Position numbers and translations under genes: made by a program. The notes below the pieces were generated by a model. It made no database searches, was not told the origin of the DNA, and saw only the letters and a program-made list of their open reading frames with translations. 64,000 nucleotides of DNA from an uncultured Lachnospiraceae bacterium (GTDB lineage: Bacteria; Bacillota; Clostridia; Lachnospirales; Lachnospiraceae), in the NCBI GenBank assembly GCA_910579685.1, contig CAJTVN010000019.1, positions 33,525-97,524 of the forward strand, written 5' to 3'. This document shows positions 16,155 to 24,754 of this stretch, piece by piece; positions within the stretch are counted from its first letter, which is position 1, and every line of letters begins with the position of its first letter.

Positions 16155-17222
16155 CTATTCCTGCTGTTCCTTTTCCTGAGAAAAGAGCTCAGCATCCGTC
16201 TTTTCGATTTTTTGAATGCATTTTCCGAAAGCCTCCAGCACCTTGGGATTGAAAATACCGCATTCGCCTCCGTAAATCATCTTCATGGCCGTCTGATGAT
16301 CAAAAGCGGCCTTGTACACTCTGGGAGACGTGAGTGCGTCATAGACATCCGCAACCGCCACCACTTGAGACCAGATCGTGATCTCATCCCCCTTCAGACC
16401 GTCCGGATACCCTCTTCCATCCCAGCGCTCATGATGATGACGCGAAATATCATAGCTGTAATTGAAAACGTCTTCATCCATCATATTGGGAATCTTTGAG
16501 AGAATTTCCGCCCCATTTACCGTATGCAGCTTCATGGTCTCAAATTCTTCCTTTGTGAGCCTTCCCGGTTTATTCAGTATCCCGTCAGGTATAGATATTT
16601 TCCCCACATCATGAAGAATGGAGGACATAACGATCTTATCAATCTCCGCTTTCGGAAGATAATACTCCGGATACATATCACTCACTGTCGTCATCAGAAT
16701 TTTGGTAAGGCCGCAGATACGCTTGACATGCTCTCCCGATTCGCAGTCCCTGAACTCGATCAATGTGGCAAGCGTCTCCACCATGGACTGATTCAGGCTG
16801 CTCAGACGCTTCACCTGCTCATCCACAATATCCTCCAGCTCATTTCTGTGCCGGTATAGCTCGATCACATTTTCGATTCTGCACTTAAGGAAGTTCATCA
16901 TAAAGGGCTTGGAGATCACATCCACCGCCCCCAGATCGTAGGCATCCATCAGGGTCTTCTCGCTGTTTTCCGCTGTGATAATGAAAACAGGGACATGTAC
17001 GATTTTTTTGCTCTCATTCATTCTGCGGAGCACTTCCAAGCCATCCATCTTCGGCATAATCAGATCGAGAAGCACCGCCGCTATATGTTCATTGCTTTCG
17101 ATCAGCTCCAGGGCTTCCTCCCCGTCAGCCGCTTCCAGTATCTCATGTTCATCCTTAAATCCTTCTGCCAAAATCGCTCTGTTGATTTCCATATCATCAA
17201 CAATTAAAATCGTTGTATTCAC
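16155..17222 (-). CDS. Response regulator with HD-GYP domain
   Basis: The 355-residue protein has a receiver domain (1-120; phospho-acceptor Asp53 in LLDLIMPKMDG, Lys in SKPF). A helical linker and an HD-GYP domain follow (about 150-340). HDVGKI (204-209), the RHHHERWDG stretch and GRGYPDG (270-276) are complete, so c-di-GMP phosphodiesterase activity is expected. The start is a GTG at 17222 with GGAGGG 4-5 bases away. It lies 26 bases after the hybrid kinase gene, which probably phosphorylates it. The output pathway is unknown. Confidence 0.9.
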   Translation of the reverse strand: MNTTILIVDDMEINRAILAEGFKDEHEILEAADGEEALELIESNEHIAAVLLDLIMPKMDGLEVLRRMNESKKIVHVPVFIITAENSEKTLMDAYDLGAVDVISKPFMMNFLKCRIENVIELYRHRNELEDIVDEQVKRLSSLNQSMVETLATLIEFRDCESGEHVKRICGLTKILMTTVSDMYPEYYLPKAEIDKIVMSSILHDVGKISIPDGILNKPGRLTKEEFETMKLHTVNGAEILSKIPNMMDEDVFNYSYDISRHHHERWDGRGYPDGLKGDEITIWSQVVAVADVYDALTSPRVYKAAFDHQTAMKMIYGGECGIFNPKVLEAFGKCIQKIEKTDAELFSQEKEQQE

Positions 17223-17248
17223 ATTTCCCTCCGTGTCAATTTAATTCC

Positions 17249-19801
17249 CTAATGCTTCATAAATTTAATGAGCTGTTTCGTCACTTCTTTCACATCAATA
17301 GGCTTGGCAATGTGGGCGTTCATGCCGCTATCGATACTTTTCTGAATATCCTCTGAAAAGGCGTCCGCTGTCATGGCGATAATCGGGACATCCGCATCCG
17401 AACGATCCAGTGCCCGGATCGCCCTGGCCGCCTCATACCCCGTCATGATCGGCATCCGGATATCCATCAGAACCGCCTCATAATATCCTTCCTCGGATCC
17501 GCTGAACATATCCACGCAGACCTGCCCGTTCTCCGCACGCTCCAGCTCCATCCCCAGAGTGGAAAGCAGCGCCTCGGCAATTTCCCAGTTCAGGTCATTG
17601 TCCTCGGCCAGAAGAATATGTCTTCCCGTAAAATCCATTTCCCTTTTCGCATGATCCAGCTCGTTTCGCTCCTCCTCGAGGCTGGCATACTGCTTGAGCC
17701 CATGGAACAGGGTGGATTTGAACAGGGGCTTCGCTATGAAACCGTTGATCCCGGCATCCCTGGCCTCGTCTTCGATTTCACCCCAGTCATAAGCCGATAT
17801 CAGAAGAATCGGAATATCATTTCCCATATCCCTGCGGATTCTGCGGGCCGTCTCAATCCCGTCAAGTCCCGGGAGCTTCCAGTCCAAAAGGATTATATGA
17901 TAATCCCTGTTTTTTATATGCCTCTCGCGTACCATGGCAAGGGCCGTCTCTCCGTCCATGGAGCATTCTGCCTGAATACCGATCTCCTTTAACGCCCCCA
18001 CCGCACTCTGACAAAGCTGCTCATCGTCATCCACCACAAGCATATCCCACTGTGGCAGTATCATTTCCTCCTCGCGGGTCAGCGCCTTCTCAAAGTCAAG
18101 AGTCACTCGAAACTCCGTACCCTTTTTCAGTTCGCTCTCCACCTGAATCGTACCTCCCATGGCATCCACGATATATTTCGTGATCGCCATTCCAAGGCCG
18201 GATCCCTCTGTCTTGTGAACCCGAAGATTATCTTCCCGCACAAAGGACTCAAAAACCTTTCTGCAGAATTCCTCCGACATGCCGATCCCATTGTCCTTCA
18301 CATTCAGATGAACTCTCACATAATCTTCTCCCAGAGGAGATTCCTCCTGATACAGCAGCAGATTGATGGAGCCCCCTTCCGGCGTAAACTTGATGGCATT
18401 TGACAGAAGGTTCAAGAGAATCTGATTAAACCGCACGCTGTCACAGTAAATATCCTCCGTAATCAGATTATGGATGGATACGTCAAAATACTGCTTCTTT
18501 GTCTTAACCTGAGGCTGGACAATGCTCACAATGCTGTCCATAACCTCCCGCAGGGAAACCATTTCCATGTTCAGCGTCATCTTGCCGCTCTCGATCTTCG
18601 ACATGTCCAGCACGTCGTTGATCAGGCCGAGAAGATGCTTGCTGGAGAGCGTGATCTTCTTTAGGCAGTTCTGCACCTGCTGCCTGTCATCCATATTGGC
18701 AGTCGCAATCGCCGTCATTCCCACGATAGCGTTCATGGGCGTACGGATATCATGGCTCATGTTGGAGAGGAACTCGCTCTTTGCCTTGGTCGCCTTGACG
18801 GCTTCCTCCCTGGCCTTTTCCAGTTCCAGCATCTGGCGGCTTGTGGCCCTGAAATATACGATAAAGATACCGATAAGCGTCGCCAGGATAACGCCACAGC
18901 TGAAAAGCAGCATCCCGATCCACTGATCGCTCAGGTCATTCACGGTTTCGTCCACGACGCCGTAAGGCATCACCGTGACCAGATACCATTCCGAATAGGG
19001 AAGGGCCGTGCAGTACAGATGCCTGCGCTCCCCGTCCACATACACCACCGCCGAATAGTCCTCATGAGTATTGATCGCCTCGCACAGCTCTTCCACATAT
19101 GCGTTTCCGGTTTTCTCCGGGCTGTCATCCACGGTTTCCCGGAGATTATCAAAATAGTTGCCGCCAATCTCCTCATCATGGCTCTTGATCACAAAGCTGC
19201 CGTCCCGGCGGATCACATGGGAATATACCATCTGGTTCTCCTCATCCAGATCCAGCAGGGTCTTCACATAATCCACAGGAAGCCCGGCCACCAGGGCCGC
19301 ACATGTTTTCCCGCTCTCCATCGGATAATCCGCCGGAATTCCAATCAGGACGATATCCGTACCGGAGGCGTCATAGCCCACCGCCACTTTCCGCTCATTC
19401 TCATTGATTGATTCCAGAAAGGGCGCAGGATCCGCCAGCCTGGCCTGTTCCCCGTAGATCATCTCGATGGATCCGTCCTCTGCGTACAATCCCAGATAAT
19501 CGAAGCTTCTCGCCTCCGCATTGTAGGTCAGATCATCCGATAATGCATCATACCCCCTGGAACTGTCCATTGGAACCGCTTTTATCACATTTTCGAGATT
19601 TAAGAGCCGCAACTCCATGGTGGTCTCAAAATGCTTGGAAATACGTTCGTTCATGCCTGACATATAGGCTGTCCCCACAGTGCTGATGGTCTGCAGGCTT
19701 GCCCGGTTCATATAATAAGCGAGAAAGGAAAAAATCACTACGCATATAACAATCAGAGAAACAAAACTGGTAATTAAAAATTTAACTTCTTTTCTTTTCA
19801 T
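17249..19801 (-). CDS. Cache-type hybrid sensor histidine kinase with two receiver domains
   Basis: The 850-residue membrane kinase begins with a transmembrane helix (about 8-30). A large extracellular sensor of the double-Cache type follows, then a second helix ([21 protein letters not shown]). Next come the HisKA domain with [18 protein letters not shown], a HATPase domain ([26 protein letters not shown]) and two tandem receivers ([12 protein letters not shown] and [12 protein letters not shown]). The first two thirds should sense a small extracellular ligand. The start at 19801 (MKRKEVKFL) is chosen because GGAGG lies 9 bases away. The HD-GYP regulator follows in the same operon, linking the signal to c-di-GMP turnover. 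Confidence 0.9.
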   Translation of the reverse strand: MKRKEVKFLITSFVSLIVICVVIFSFLAYYMNRASLQTISTVGTAYMSGMNERISKHFETTMELRLLNLENVIKAVPMDSSRGYDALSDDLTYNAEARSFDYLGLYAEDGSIEMIYGEQARLADPAPFLESINENERKVAVGYDASGTDIVLIGIPADYPMESGKTCAALVAGLPVDYVKTLLDLDEENQMVYSHVIRRDGSFVIKSHDEEIGGNYFDNLRETVDDSPEKTGNAYVEELCEAINTHEDYSAVVYVDGERRHLYCTALPYSEWYLVTVMPYGVVDETVNDLSDQWIGMLLFSCGVILATLIGIFIVYFRATSRQMLELEKAREEAVKATKAKSEFLSNMSHDIRTPMNAIVGMTAIATANMDDRQQVQNCLKKITLSSKHLLGLINDVLDMSKIESGKMTLNMEMVSLREVMDSIVSIVQPQVKTKKQYFDVSIHNLITEDIYCDSVRFNQILLNLLSNAIKFTPEGGSINLLLYQEESPLGEDYVRVHLNVKDNGIGMSEEFCRKVFESFVREDNLRVHKTEGSGLGMAITKYIVDAMGGTIQVESELKKGTEFRVTLDFEKALTREEEMILPQWDMLVVDDDEQLCQSAVGALKEIGIQAECSMDGETALAMVRERHIKNRDYHIILLDWKLPGLDGIETARRIRRDMGNDIPILLISAYDWGEIEDEARDAGINGFIAKPLFKSTLFHGLKQYASLEEERNELDHAKREMDFTGRHILLAEDNDLNWEIAEALLSTLGMELERAENGQVCVDMFSGSEEGYYEAVLMDIRMPIMTGYEAARAIRALDRSDADVPIIAMTADAFSEDIQKSIDSGMNAHIAKPIDVKEVTKQLIKFMKH

Positions 19802-19871
19802 CTGGTAATACCTCCTGCCCAGATAAGCCGCACGCATAAGGCACGCATTTCATTCCAGTGCATACATGCTT

Positions 19872-19900
19872 ATTATAATCTATTTGCAGGCAGAATTCAA
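19872..19900 (-). promoter_or_regulatory. Promoter of the hybrid kinase - HD-GYP operon
   Basis: Reading leftwards there is TTGAAT (19895-19900), a 17-base spacer and TATAAT (19872-19877). Confidence 0.65.
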
Positions 19901-19917
19901 TCTCTATTTAAGAGACG

Positions 19918-19952
19918 AAAATCCACATATGGATAAACCATACGTGGATTTT
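19918..19952 (-). terminator. Terminator of the FeoB-associated peptide gene
   Basis: A 15-bp stem (one mismatch) AAAATCCAC-A-TATGG / CCATA-C-GTGGATTTT closes over a 5-base loop 20 bases after the stop. The minus-strand side ends in TTTTCG. Confidence 0.65.
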
Positions 19953-19972
19953 CCGTTTCCGATTATTCTTCT

Positions 19973-20110
19973 TCAATGGCAGTGCCCATGGCACTTCCCA
20001 CAGTCTCCGCCACATTGCAGGGACTTACCGTTTTTCCTGCTGCGGATCATACTGCGAAGAGCCAGGGCCGCAGCTGCGAAAACTGCAGCCGCAACAATCA
20101 ACGTTCCCAT
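19973..20110 (-). CDS. FeoB-associated Cys-rich membrane peptide
   Basis: The 45-residue peptide has one N-terminal membrane helix (GTLIVAAAVFAAAALAL), a short basic segment (RSMIRSRKNGK) and a Cys/His-rich tail, CGGDCGKCHGHCH. This is the layout of the FeoB-associated Cys-rich membrane protein family, thought to help ferrous iron uptake. The ATG follows GGAGGAG. The gene is normally next to feoAB, but no feo gene lies beside it here. Its promoter carries a DtxR-like operator and it is divergent from a DtxR-type regulator. Confidence 0.85.
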   Translation of the reverse strand: MGTLIVAAAVFAAAALALRSMIRSRKNGKSLQCGGDCGKCHGHCH

Positions 20111-20154
20111 ATTCTCCTCCTGTCTGCTTTCTCATTTTATCTCTTTCCATATAT

Positions 20155-20186
20155 GTTAGTATAGACTAACTTTAATCAAATGTCAA
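20155..20186 (-). promoter_or_regulatory. Promoter with DtxR/IdeR-like operator
   Basis: Reading leftwards there is TTGACA (20181-20186), a 17-base spacer and TATACT (20158-20163). The inverted repeat GTTAGT-ATAG-ACTAAC (20155-20170) overlaps the -10 box and resembles DtxR-family boxes (TTAG..CTAA). The likely binder is the product of the divergent gene at 20330. Confidence 0.75.
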
Positions 20187-20329
20187 TGTCTTCTTTGATT
20201 CCCATATTATCATTCCCCTATTATAACATAAAAATTTTCTCTGTGCGGTTGCGGCTCCCATTCCAAATATGCTATGATAGAAAAAATGCGGATCCGACGG
20301 ACGGATCGCAGAAGGAGCAGGGTTATTAA

Positions 20330-20689
20330 ATGAATGTAAATGAATCAGCAGAAAATTATCTGGAAACTATATTGATACTGAGCAAAGCAAAGCCGGTGGT
20401 TCGCTCCGTGGACATTGCCGAGGAGCTGGGCTTCAAAAAGTCAAGCGTCAGCGTTGCCATGAAGAATCTCCGGGAGAAGAATCATATCACTGTCACCAAA
20501 GAGGGCTTCATCTATCTGACGGATTCCGGAAAAGAGATTGCGGACATGATCTACGAACGGCACCAGCTCCTCAGCAGCTGGCTGACACGTCTCGGAGTGG
20601 ATCCCGTGATTGCCACCCAGGACGCCTGCCGGATCGAGCATGTGATCAGCAGTGAGAGCTTTGAGGCGATCAAGAAGCATATCAAATAA
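20330..20689 (+). CDS. DtxR/MntR-family metal-dependent repressor (short form)
   Basis: The 119-residue regulator has an N-terminal winged helix (ESAENYLETILILSK; VRSVDIAEELGFKKSSVSVAMKNL) and a dimerisation/metal-binding region with the His/Glu/Cys set in ERHQLLSSWL and DACRIEHVISSESFEAIKKH. It lacks the C-terminal SH3-like (FeoA) domain of full DtxR, as MntR does. The start follows AAGGAG. The divergent FeoB-associated gene suggests iron as the effector, though Mn cannot be ruled out. A shared terminator follows. Confidence 0.88.
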   Translation: MNVNESAENYLETILILSKAKPVVRSVDIAEELGFKKSSVSVAMKNLREKNHITVTKEGFIYLTDSGKEIADMIYERHQLLSSWLTRLGVDPVIATQDACRIEHVISSESFEAIKKHIK

Positions 20690-20702
20690 ATCTTTATATT
20701 GA

Positions 20703-20745
20703 AAAGGGTACGTGAGTCACTGGAAATAAAACTTGCGTACCCTTT
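20703..20745. terminator. Bidirectional terminator between the DtxR-type and beta-mannosidase genes
   Basis: The stem AAAGGGTACG (20703-20712) / CGTACCCTTT (20736-20745) lies between convergent genes, with T-rich or A-rich flanks. Confidence 0.6.
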
Positions 20746-20772
20746 CCGATGTTTACCCGATCAGGATCTCAT

Positions 20773-23304
20773 TTATGCAATATCATACACGGACCTGCAC
20801 CGGAACTGTCCTGCATCGCCTTCGAGTATTTCAACCCTGTATTCTCCCGCTTCCATGTCAAAGAAATTGTCGGAAAGCTTCACGTCCCCGTCCATTCCCT
20901 CAATCTCCACGTTTTTCGCATAGGCCGCCGCCCTGACAATCAGAGTGCTGCCATCCCTTTCCACACAAAGGTGCGGATCCCGGAAACGGTAATGCTTGGG
21001 CGGCGTGAACAGGCAGGTATTGGCGGATACGCTCTCCCCTTCCACAAGAAACCGGAAGCTGATATGGATTTCCCGCTCGTCATACTCGTTAAACAGCTGT
21101 TTTTCCAGCCATACGCCGTCGAGGGCGGGCACTCTCACCTTCTCGCTTCCGCTTACCAGAACCGCACTGTCCGGATCCCGCAGCTCCCACTGTACCATTC
21201 CCTCCACGGGCTTTGTGGTCTCGTTCGCCACGTGGAGCCTTGCGCTCTTCTCAATGGGTGCGGGCTGTGCAATACAGTAGGGCCGCTCGCTGAGCTCTCC
21301 CACCTCCTCGCAGGAGATCATTACGGGGGCGAACATCTTTCTTTCCGCATAGTGAAGCGCTTTCCATCTGCCATAATAATCCACGCTTGCCCAGGAGGCC
21401 ACGGGCCAGATATCGTTCAGCTGCCAAACCACCGCTCCCATACACCGGCCCCTGTGACGTCTGAAATGCTCCACACCATAGCGAATGGCGTCCGCCTGCA
21501 AGAGCTGGGAGGTGTAAAGGAGGCTGTCAAAATCCTTCGGATACAGGTAGGTGGCAGACAGATAGTTCAGAATCTTGCCGTTTGCCGCACAGTTCCTCTG
21601 ATGCATTTCCATTACCCTGGAAAAAATATTTCGATCCTCCGGCAAGGTAAAGCTCTCCACGGTCTTCAGACAGGGAAAGGACTGAAAGCCGAACTCCGAC
21701 AGATAACGGAAGCGGAACTTCCGGTACTCTGTAAAAGGCTTGTTTCCGTGCCAGACATCCCAGTAATGGGTATCTCCCCTGTTCTCATCCCAGGGATTGT
21801 CGAAATTTCCTCCCGATGAGGGACTGGAAGGCCAGTAAAAGGCTGCCGGATCCTCCTCCTGCAGGATCTTGGGAATGATGTATTCATACAGCTTGATATA
21901 ATCGTATTTCTGCTTGGCAGTGGTCTTCCAGACCCCGTCCAGAGTCTGGGTTTCCATCTCATTGTTGCCGCACCACAGGCCCAGGCAGGCGTGATGGCGG
22001 ATCCGCCTCACATTGTCAACGATCTCCTTTGACACATTGCGCTCAAAATCATCATCCAGCTCGTAGGAGGCGCAGGCAAACATAAAATCCTGCCACACGA
22101 TCAGGCCCAGCTCATCGCAGATATCAAAGAAAAAGTCGTCCGGGTAATAGCCGCCGCCCCACACCCGGATGCAGTTATGGTTGGCCCAGGCCGCATCCGT
22201 AAGGAGCTTTCCGGTCCTCTCCCTGTTTACTCTGGAAAGGATATTATCCTCCGGAATGTAGTCGGCGCCCATGGCAAAGACTTTGACCCCGTTGACCTCG
22301 TGGGCAAAGCAGTTTCCCCACTCGTCCTTCTCCGTGTTCACAGTAAGCACACGCAACCCAATCCGCCGCTCCCAGGTATCCAGCGCCTCCCCTTCCTTCG
22401 AGAGCAGAGTAACCTTCACCTGATAGAGCGGCTGTTTCCCGTAGCCTCTGGGCCACCAGAGCTGCGGATCCGTGATCTCGATCCTGTAATCCTCCTTGGG
22501 TGCCTCCCCCGCAGGTTCTTTTCCGGAAAGGTTCGGATGGTATTTCTTTCCATCCGGGGACGTAACCTCCACCTCTATGCGGGTCGTATCCCACTGCGCC
22601 GCCTGTTCCATGAACCCGGATCCCTGTGCGGACTTTGAACCGCCAAACAGCTCCAGCGTCACGTCAAAATCCAGAGTCACCTTTCCTTCCTCGTGGTGCT
22701 GCGTCACATAGACGGATTCGATCCGGCTGTTCTTTACGCCAAGCAGGGAAACAGGCCGGAAAATGCCGGCATCCGGAAGCCTCGGACCCCAGTCCCATCC
22801 GAACATACAGTGCGCCTTTCGAAGGTGGGGAAAGCCCTCCATGCTGTCGCCTGAACCGCCGGTATAGACTTTCTCATTTTCCTCCCTGATATATTTTGTG
22901 GGGGAATCAATCACCACTCTCAGCTCGTTATCTCCCTGTTTCAGCAGGGAGAGCACGTCAAACTCCCAGACTCTGTGCATGTTGCATGCCTGTCCCAGCA
23001 GAGCGCCGTTCAGGTAGATTTGTGCAAGCGTGTCAATCCCCTCAAAGCGAAGAATAGCCTCGTCACAGGCAAGCAGCTCCGGCTTTGCCTCAAAAACCGT
23101 GCTGTACACAAAATCATTTTCCATCAGTGGAAGAACCAGAAGCTCGTTATCCCTGTAGTAGGGATCCGGAATCAGCGCATTTTCCAGCAGCGTCCCGTAG
23201 ACCGAACCGGGCACGGCTGCCTCCATGCTTCCCCCCGGGATAAGCCCATGATCCTTTCCGATGATTTCCAGCTTCCAGCTTCCGTTCAATCTGTACTCTA
23301 ACAT
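20773..23304 (-). CDS. Beta-mannosidase, glycoside hydrolase family 2
   Basis: The 843-residue cytosolic enzyme has the standard GH2 order: jelly-roll sugar-binding domain (with LNGSWKL and MFGWDWGPRLPDAGIFRPV, the latter characteristic of beta-mannosidases), immunoglobulin-like domain, and TIM barrel. The acid/base is Glu449 in WCGNNEMET and the nucleophile is Glu537 in LSEFGFQSFP. A C-terminal beta region follows. It releases mannose from the non-reducing ends of manno-oligosaccharides. The length is normal for the family. It stands alone, with GAGAGGA before the start and a terminator shared with the converging regulator gene. Confidence 0.93.
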   Translation of the reverse strand: MLEYRLNGSWKLEIIGKDHGLIPGGSMEAAVPGSVYGTLLENALIPDPYYRDNELLVLPLMENDFVYSTVFEAKPELLACDEAILRFEGIDTLAQIYLNGALLGQACNMHRVWEFDVLSLLKQGDNELRVVIDSPTKYIREENEKVYTGGSGDSMEGFPHLRKAHCMFGWDWGPRLPDAGIFRPVSLLGVKNSRIESVYVTQHHEEGKVTLDFDVTLELFGGSKSAQGSGFMEQAAQWDTTRIEVEVTSPDGKKYHPNLSGKEPAGEAPKEDYRIEITDPQLWWPRGYGKQPLYQVKVTLLSKEGEALDTWERRIGLRVLTVNTEKDEWGNCFAHEVNGVKVFAMGADYIPEDNILSRVNRERTGKLLTDAAWANHNCIRVWGGGYYPDDFFFDICDELGLIVWQDFMFACASYELDDDFERNVSKEIVDNVRRIRHHACLGLWCGNNEMETQTLDGVWKTTAKQKYDYIKLYEYIIPKILQEEDPAAFYWPSSPSSGGNFDNPWDENRGDTHYWDVWHGNKPFTEYRKFRFRYLSEFGFQSFPCLKTVESFTLPEDRNIFSRVMEMHQRNCAANGKILNYLSATYLYPKDFDSLLYTSQLLQADAIRYGVEHFRRHRGRCMGAVVWQLNDIWPVASWASVDYYGRWKALHYAERKMFAPVMISCEEVGELSERPYCIAQPAPIEKSARLHVANETTKPVEGMVQWELRDPDSAVLVSGSEKVRVPALDGVWLEKQLFNEYDEREIHISFRFLVEGESVSANTCLFTPPKHYRFRDPHLCVERDGSTLIVRAAAYAKNVEIEGMDGDVKLSDNFFDMEAGEYRVEILEGDAGQFRCRSVYDIA

Positions 23305-23474
23305 GTCTCGTCCTCTCTTTTTTTGATCATAAATATGTTGTCGTGATGCCTTCGGACTGTTTCACACTGCGTGCGTTCACAATCCTGAAAACATTCAAAA
23401 TCTATCTTGGCATCAGTATATCACAGAACCGCACCTTCTATATAGAAGCTTTTGTGAGAAAAGTCGTAAAAAAA

Positions 23475-23504
23475 TTGCAAACAGCCTTAAAACTGGTATA
23501 TAAT
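23475..23504 (+). promoter_or_regulatory. Promoter of the 82-residue membrane protein gene
   Basis: TTGCAA (23475-23480), an 18-base spacer and TATAAT (23499-23504) are seen. The -10 lies inside a palindrome-like GGTAT-ATAATA-ATACC. Confidence 0.5.
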
Positions 23505-23556
23505 AATACCACTGAATGGAAAAGTTTCTCAGACAACGAAACAAAAAGGAGATCTC

Positions 23557-23805
23557 ATGAAGAAAACACCCAAACAAATTGCGGCGATTTTGTGTATTGT
23601 ACTTCTGGTCCTTCTGTATGTGGCCACCCTGGTTGTGGCCCTGCTTGATTTTCCCGGCTCGGACAGACTGTTTGCCGCCTGTCTCATGGCCACCGTCGGT
23701 CTTCCCATTCTGTTGTGGATCTATATATGGCTTTACGGGAAATACAGGGAAAGACGCTCCGGCGCCGGCCTTTCCGGTACAAAGGACGACGCAAAAAATG
23801 ATTAA
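23557..23805 (+). CDS. Small two-helix membrane protein of unknown function
   Basis: The 82-residue protein has two hydrophobic helices (about 8-30 and 38-60), a basic start (MKKTPKQ) and a charged C-terminal tail (KYRERRSG..KDDAKND). The start has AAGGAG 6 bases away and a recognisable promoter lies upstream, so it is a real gene. Its stop overlaps the stop of the converging LysR-type gene by four bases. I do not recognise the family; similar short proteins occur beside diverse genes in Lachnospiraceae. Confidence 0.75.
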   Translation: MKKTPKQIAAILCIVLLVLLYVATLVVALLDFPGSDRLFAACLMATVGLPILLWIYIWLYGKYRERRSGAGLSGTKDDAKND

Positions 23806-24683
23806 TCTAAAATAGAAAGCAGAGCCTCGGCTGCCCTGGAATGGCGTACCTTTCTTTTTTCCGCCACATAAAAGCCCCTTGGGGGAACCACTTCCCCAAA
23901 ACGGAGTTCAAAAAGCCGCCCGGCCGCCAGTTCGTCTGCGGCAAATTCCTTTACCACGCAGCCAATTCCCAGATTTCTCACTGCAAACTGCACGATCATG
24001 TCACTTGTGGCAAGCTCAAACTCCGGGGTGATCTCCACCTGGTTTTTCGCAAGGAATCCGTCCATATAGGTTCTGGTGCTGGTGTTTTTTTCCAGAGAAA
24101 TAACAGGAAGCGCAAGAAGCTCCTTAAAGTCCAGAACCCTGTCCTTATACTTCGCAAATTTGCTCCCCGCCACAAAGCAATCCTCGATCTCCTTCACCTT
24201 TCGAACCGAAAACTCGCCATTTTCCGGAAAGGGCGCGCTCACCACCCCAAAATCGATTTTTTCCTCCGAAAGGAACTTTAACGTCTCCGGCGTGGGCGCA
24301 TTGGTCACTTTGACCTTGATGTGGGGATAGGCTTCGTGATATTTTTCCAGATAGGGCAGCAGATAAAAGCGCAAAGTCATGTCGCTTGCGCCGATCCGAA
24401 GCTCTCCGCTTTCCAGATTCCGCATCTGAAACAGCTTTTTTTCGCCCAGAGCAATCTCCTCATAGCCTCTCTTTACGTGGGAAAAGAGCTCCTCCCCCTC
24501 CCTGGTCAGCCGGATTCCCCGGGCGCAGCGCACGAACAGCTTGGTATCCAGCGCCTCCTCGAGCTGCCGCAGCGCCTGACTCACGGCAGGCTGCGAGATG
24601 GAGAGCTTAAGGGCCGCCTGGGTAAGGCTCCCGCAGTATGCCGCAAAATAAAAAACCTTATAATATTCCAGATTACTTACCAT
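23802..24683 (-). CDS. LysR-family transcription regulator
   Basis: The 293-residue protein has an N-terminal winged HTH (about 1-60; GSLTQAALKLSISQPAVSQALRQLEEAL) and a periplasmic-binding-like effector domain (about 90-293; GELRIGASDMTLRFYLLPYL, LGIGCVVKEFAADEL). LysR regulators usually control a neighbouring or divergent gene. Here the upstream neighbour is carB on the same strand, 71 bases away, so the target is not obvious. It converges with the small membrane protein gene and overlaps its end by 4 bases. Confidence 0.9.
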   Translation of the reverse strand: MVSNLEYYKVFYFAAYCGSLTQAALKLSISQPAVSQALRQLEEALDTKLFVRCARGIRLTREGEELFSHVKRGYEEIALGEKKLFQMRNLESGELRIGASDMTLRFYLLPYLEKYHEAYPHIKVKVTNAPTPETLKFLSEEKIDFGVVSAPFPENGEFSVRKVKEIEDCFVAGSKFAKYKDRVLDFKELLALPVISLEKNTSTRTYMDGFLAKNQVEITPEFELATSDMIVQFAVRNLGIGCVVKEFAADELAAGRLFELRFGEVVPPRGFYVAEKRKVRHSRAAEALLSILD

Positions 24684-24754
24684 AAATCACACCTTATCCC
24701 TGGGCGATCTAATCACTCACATAGCCCGTCATCCCTGTCCATGCCTGGCTTTTC

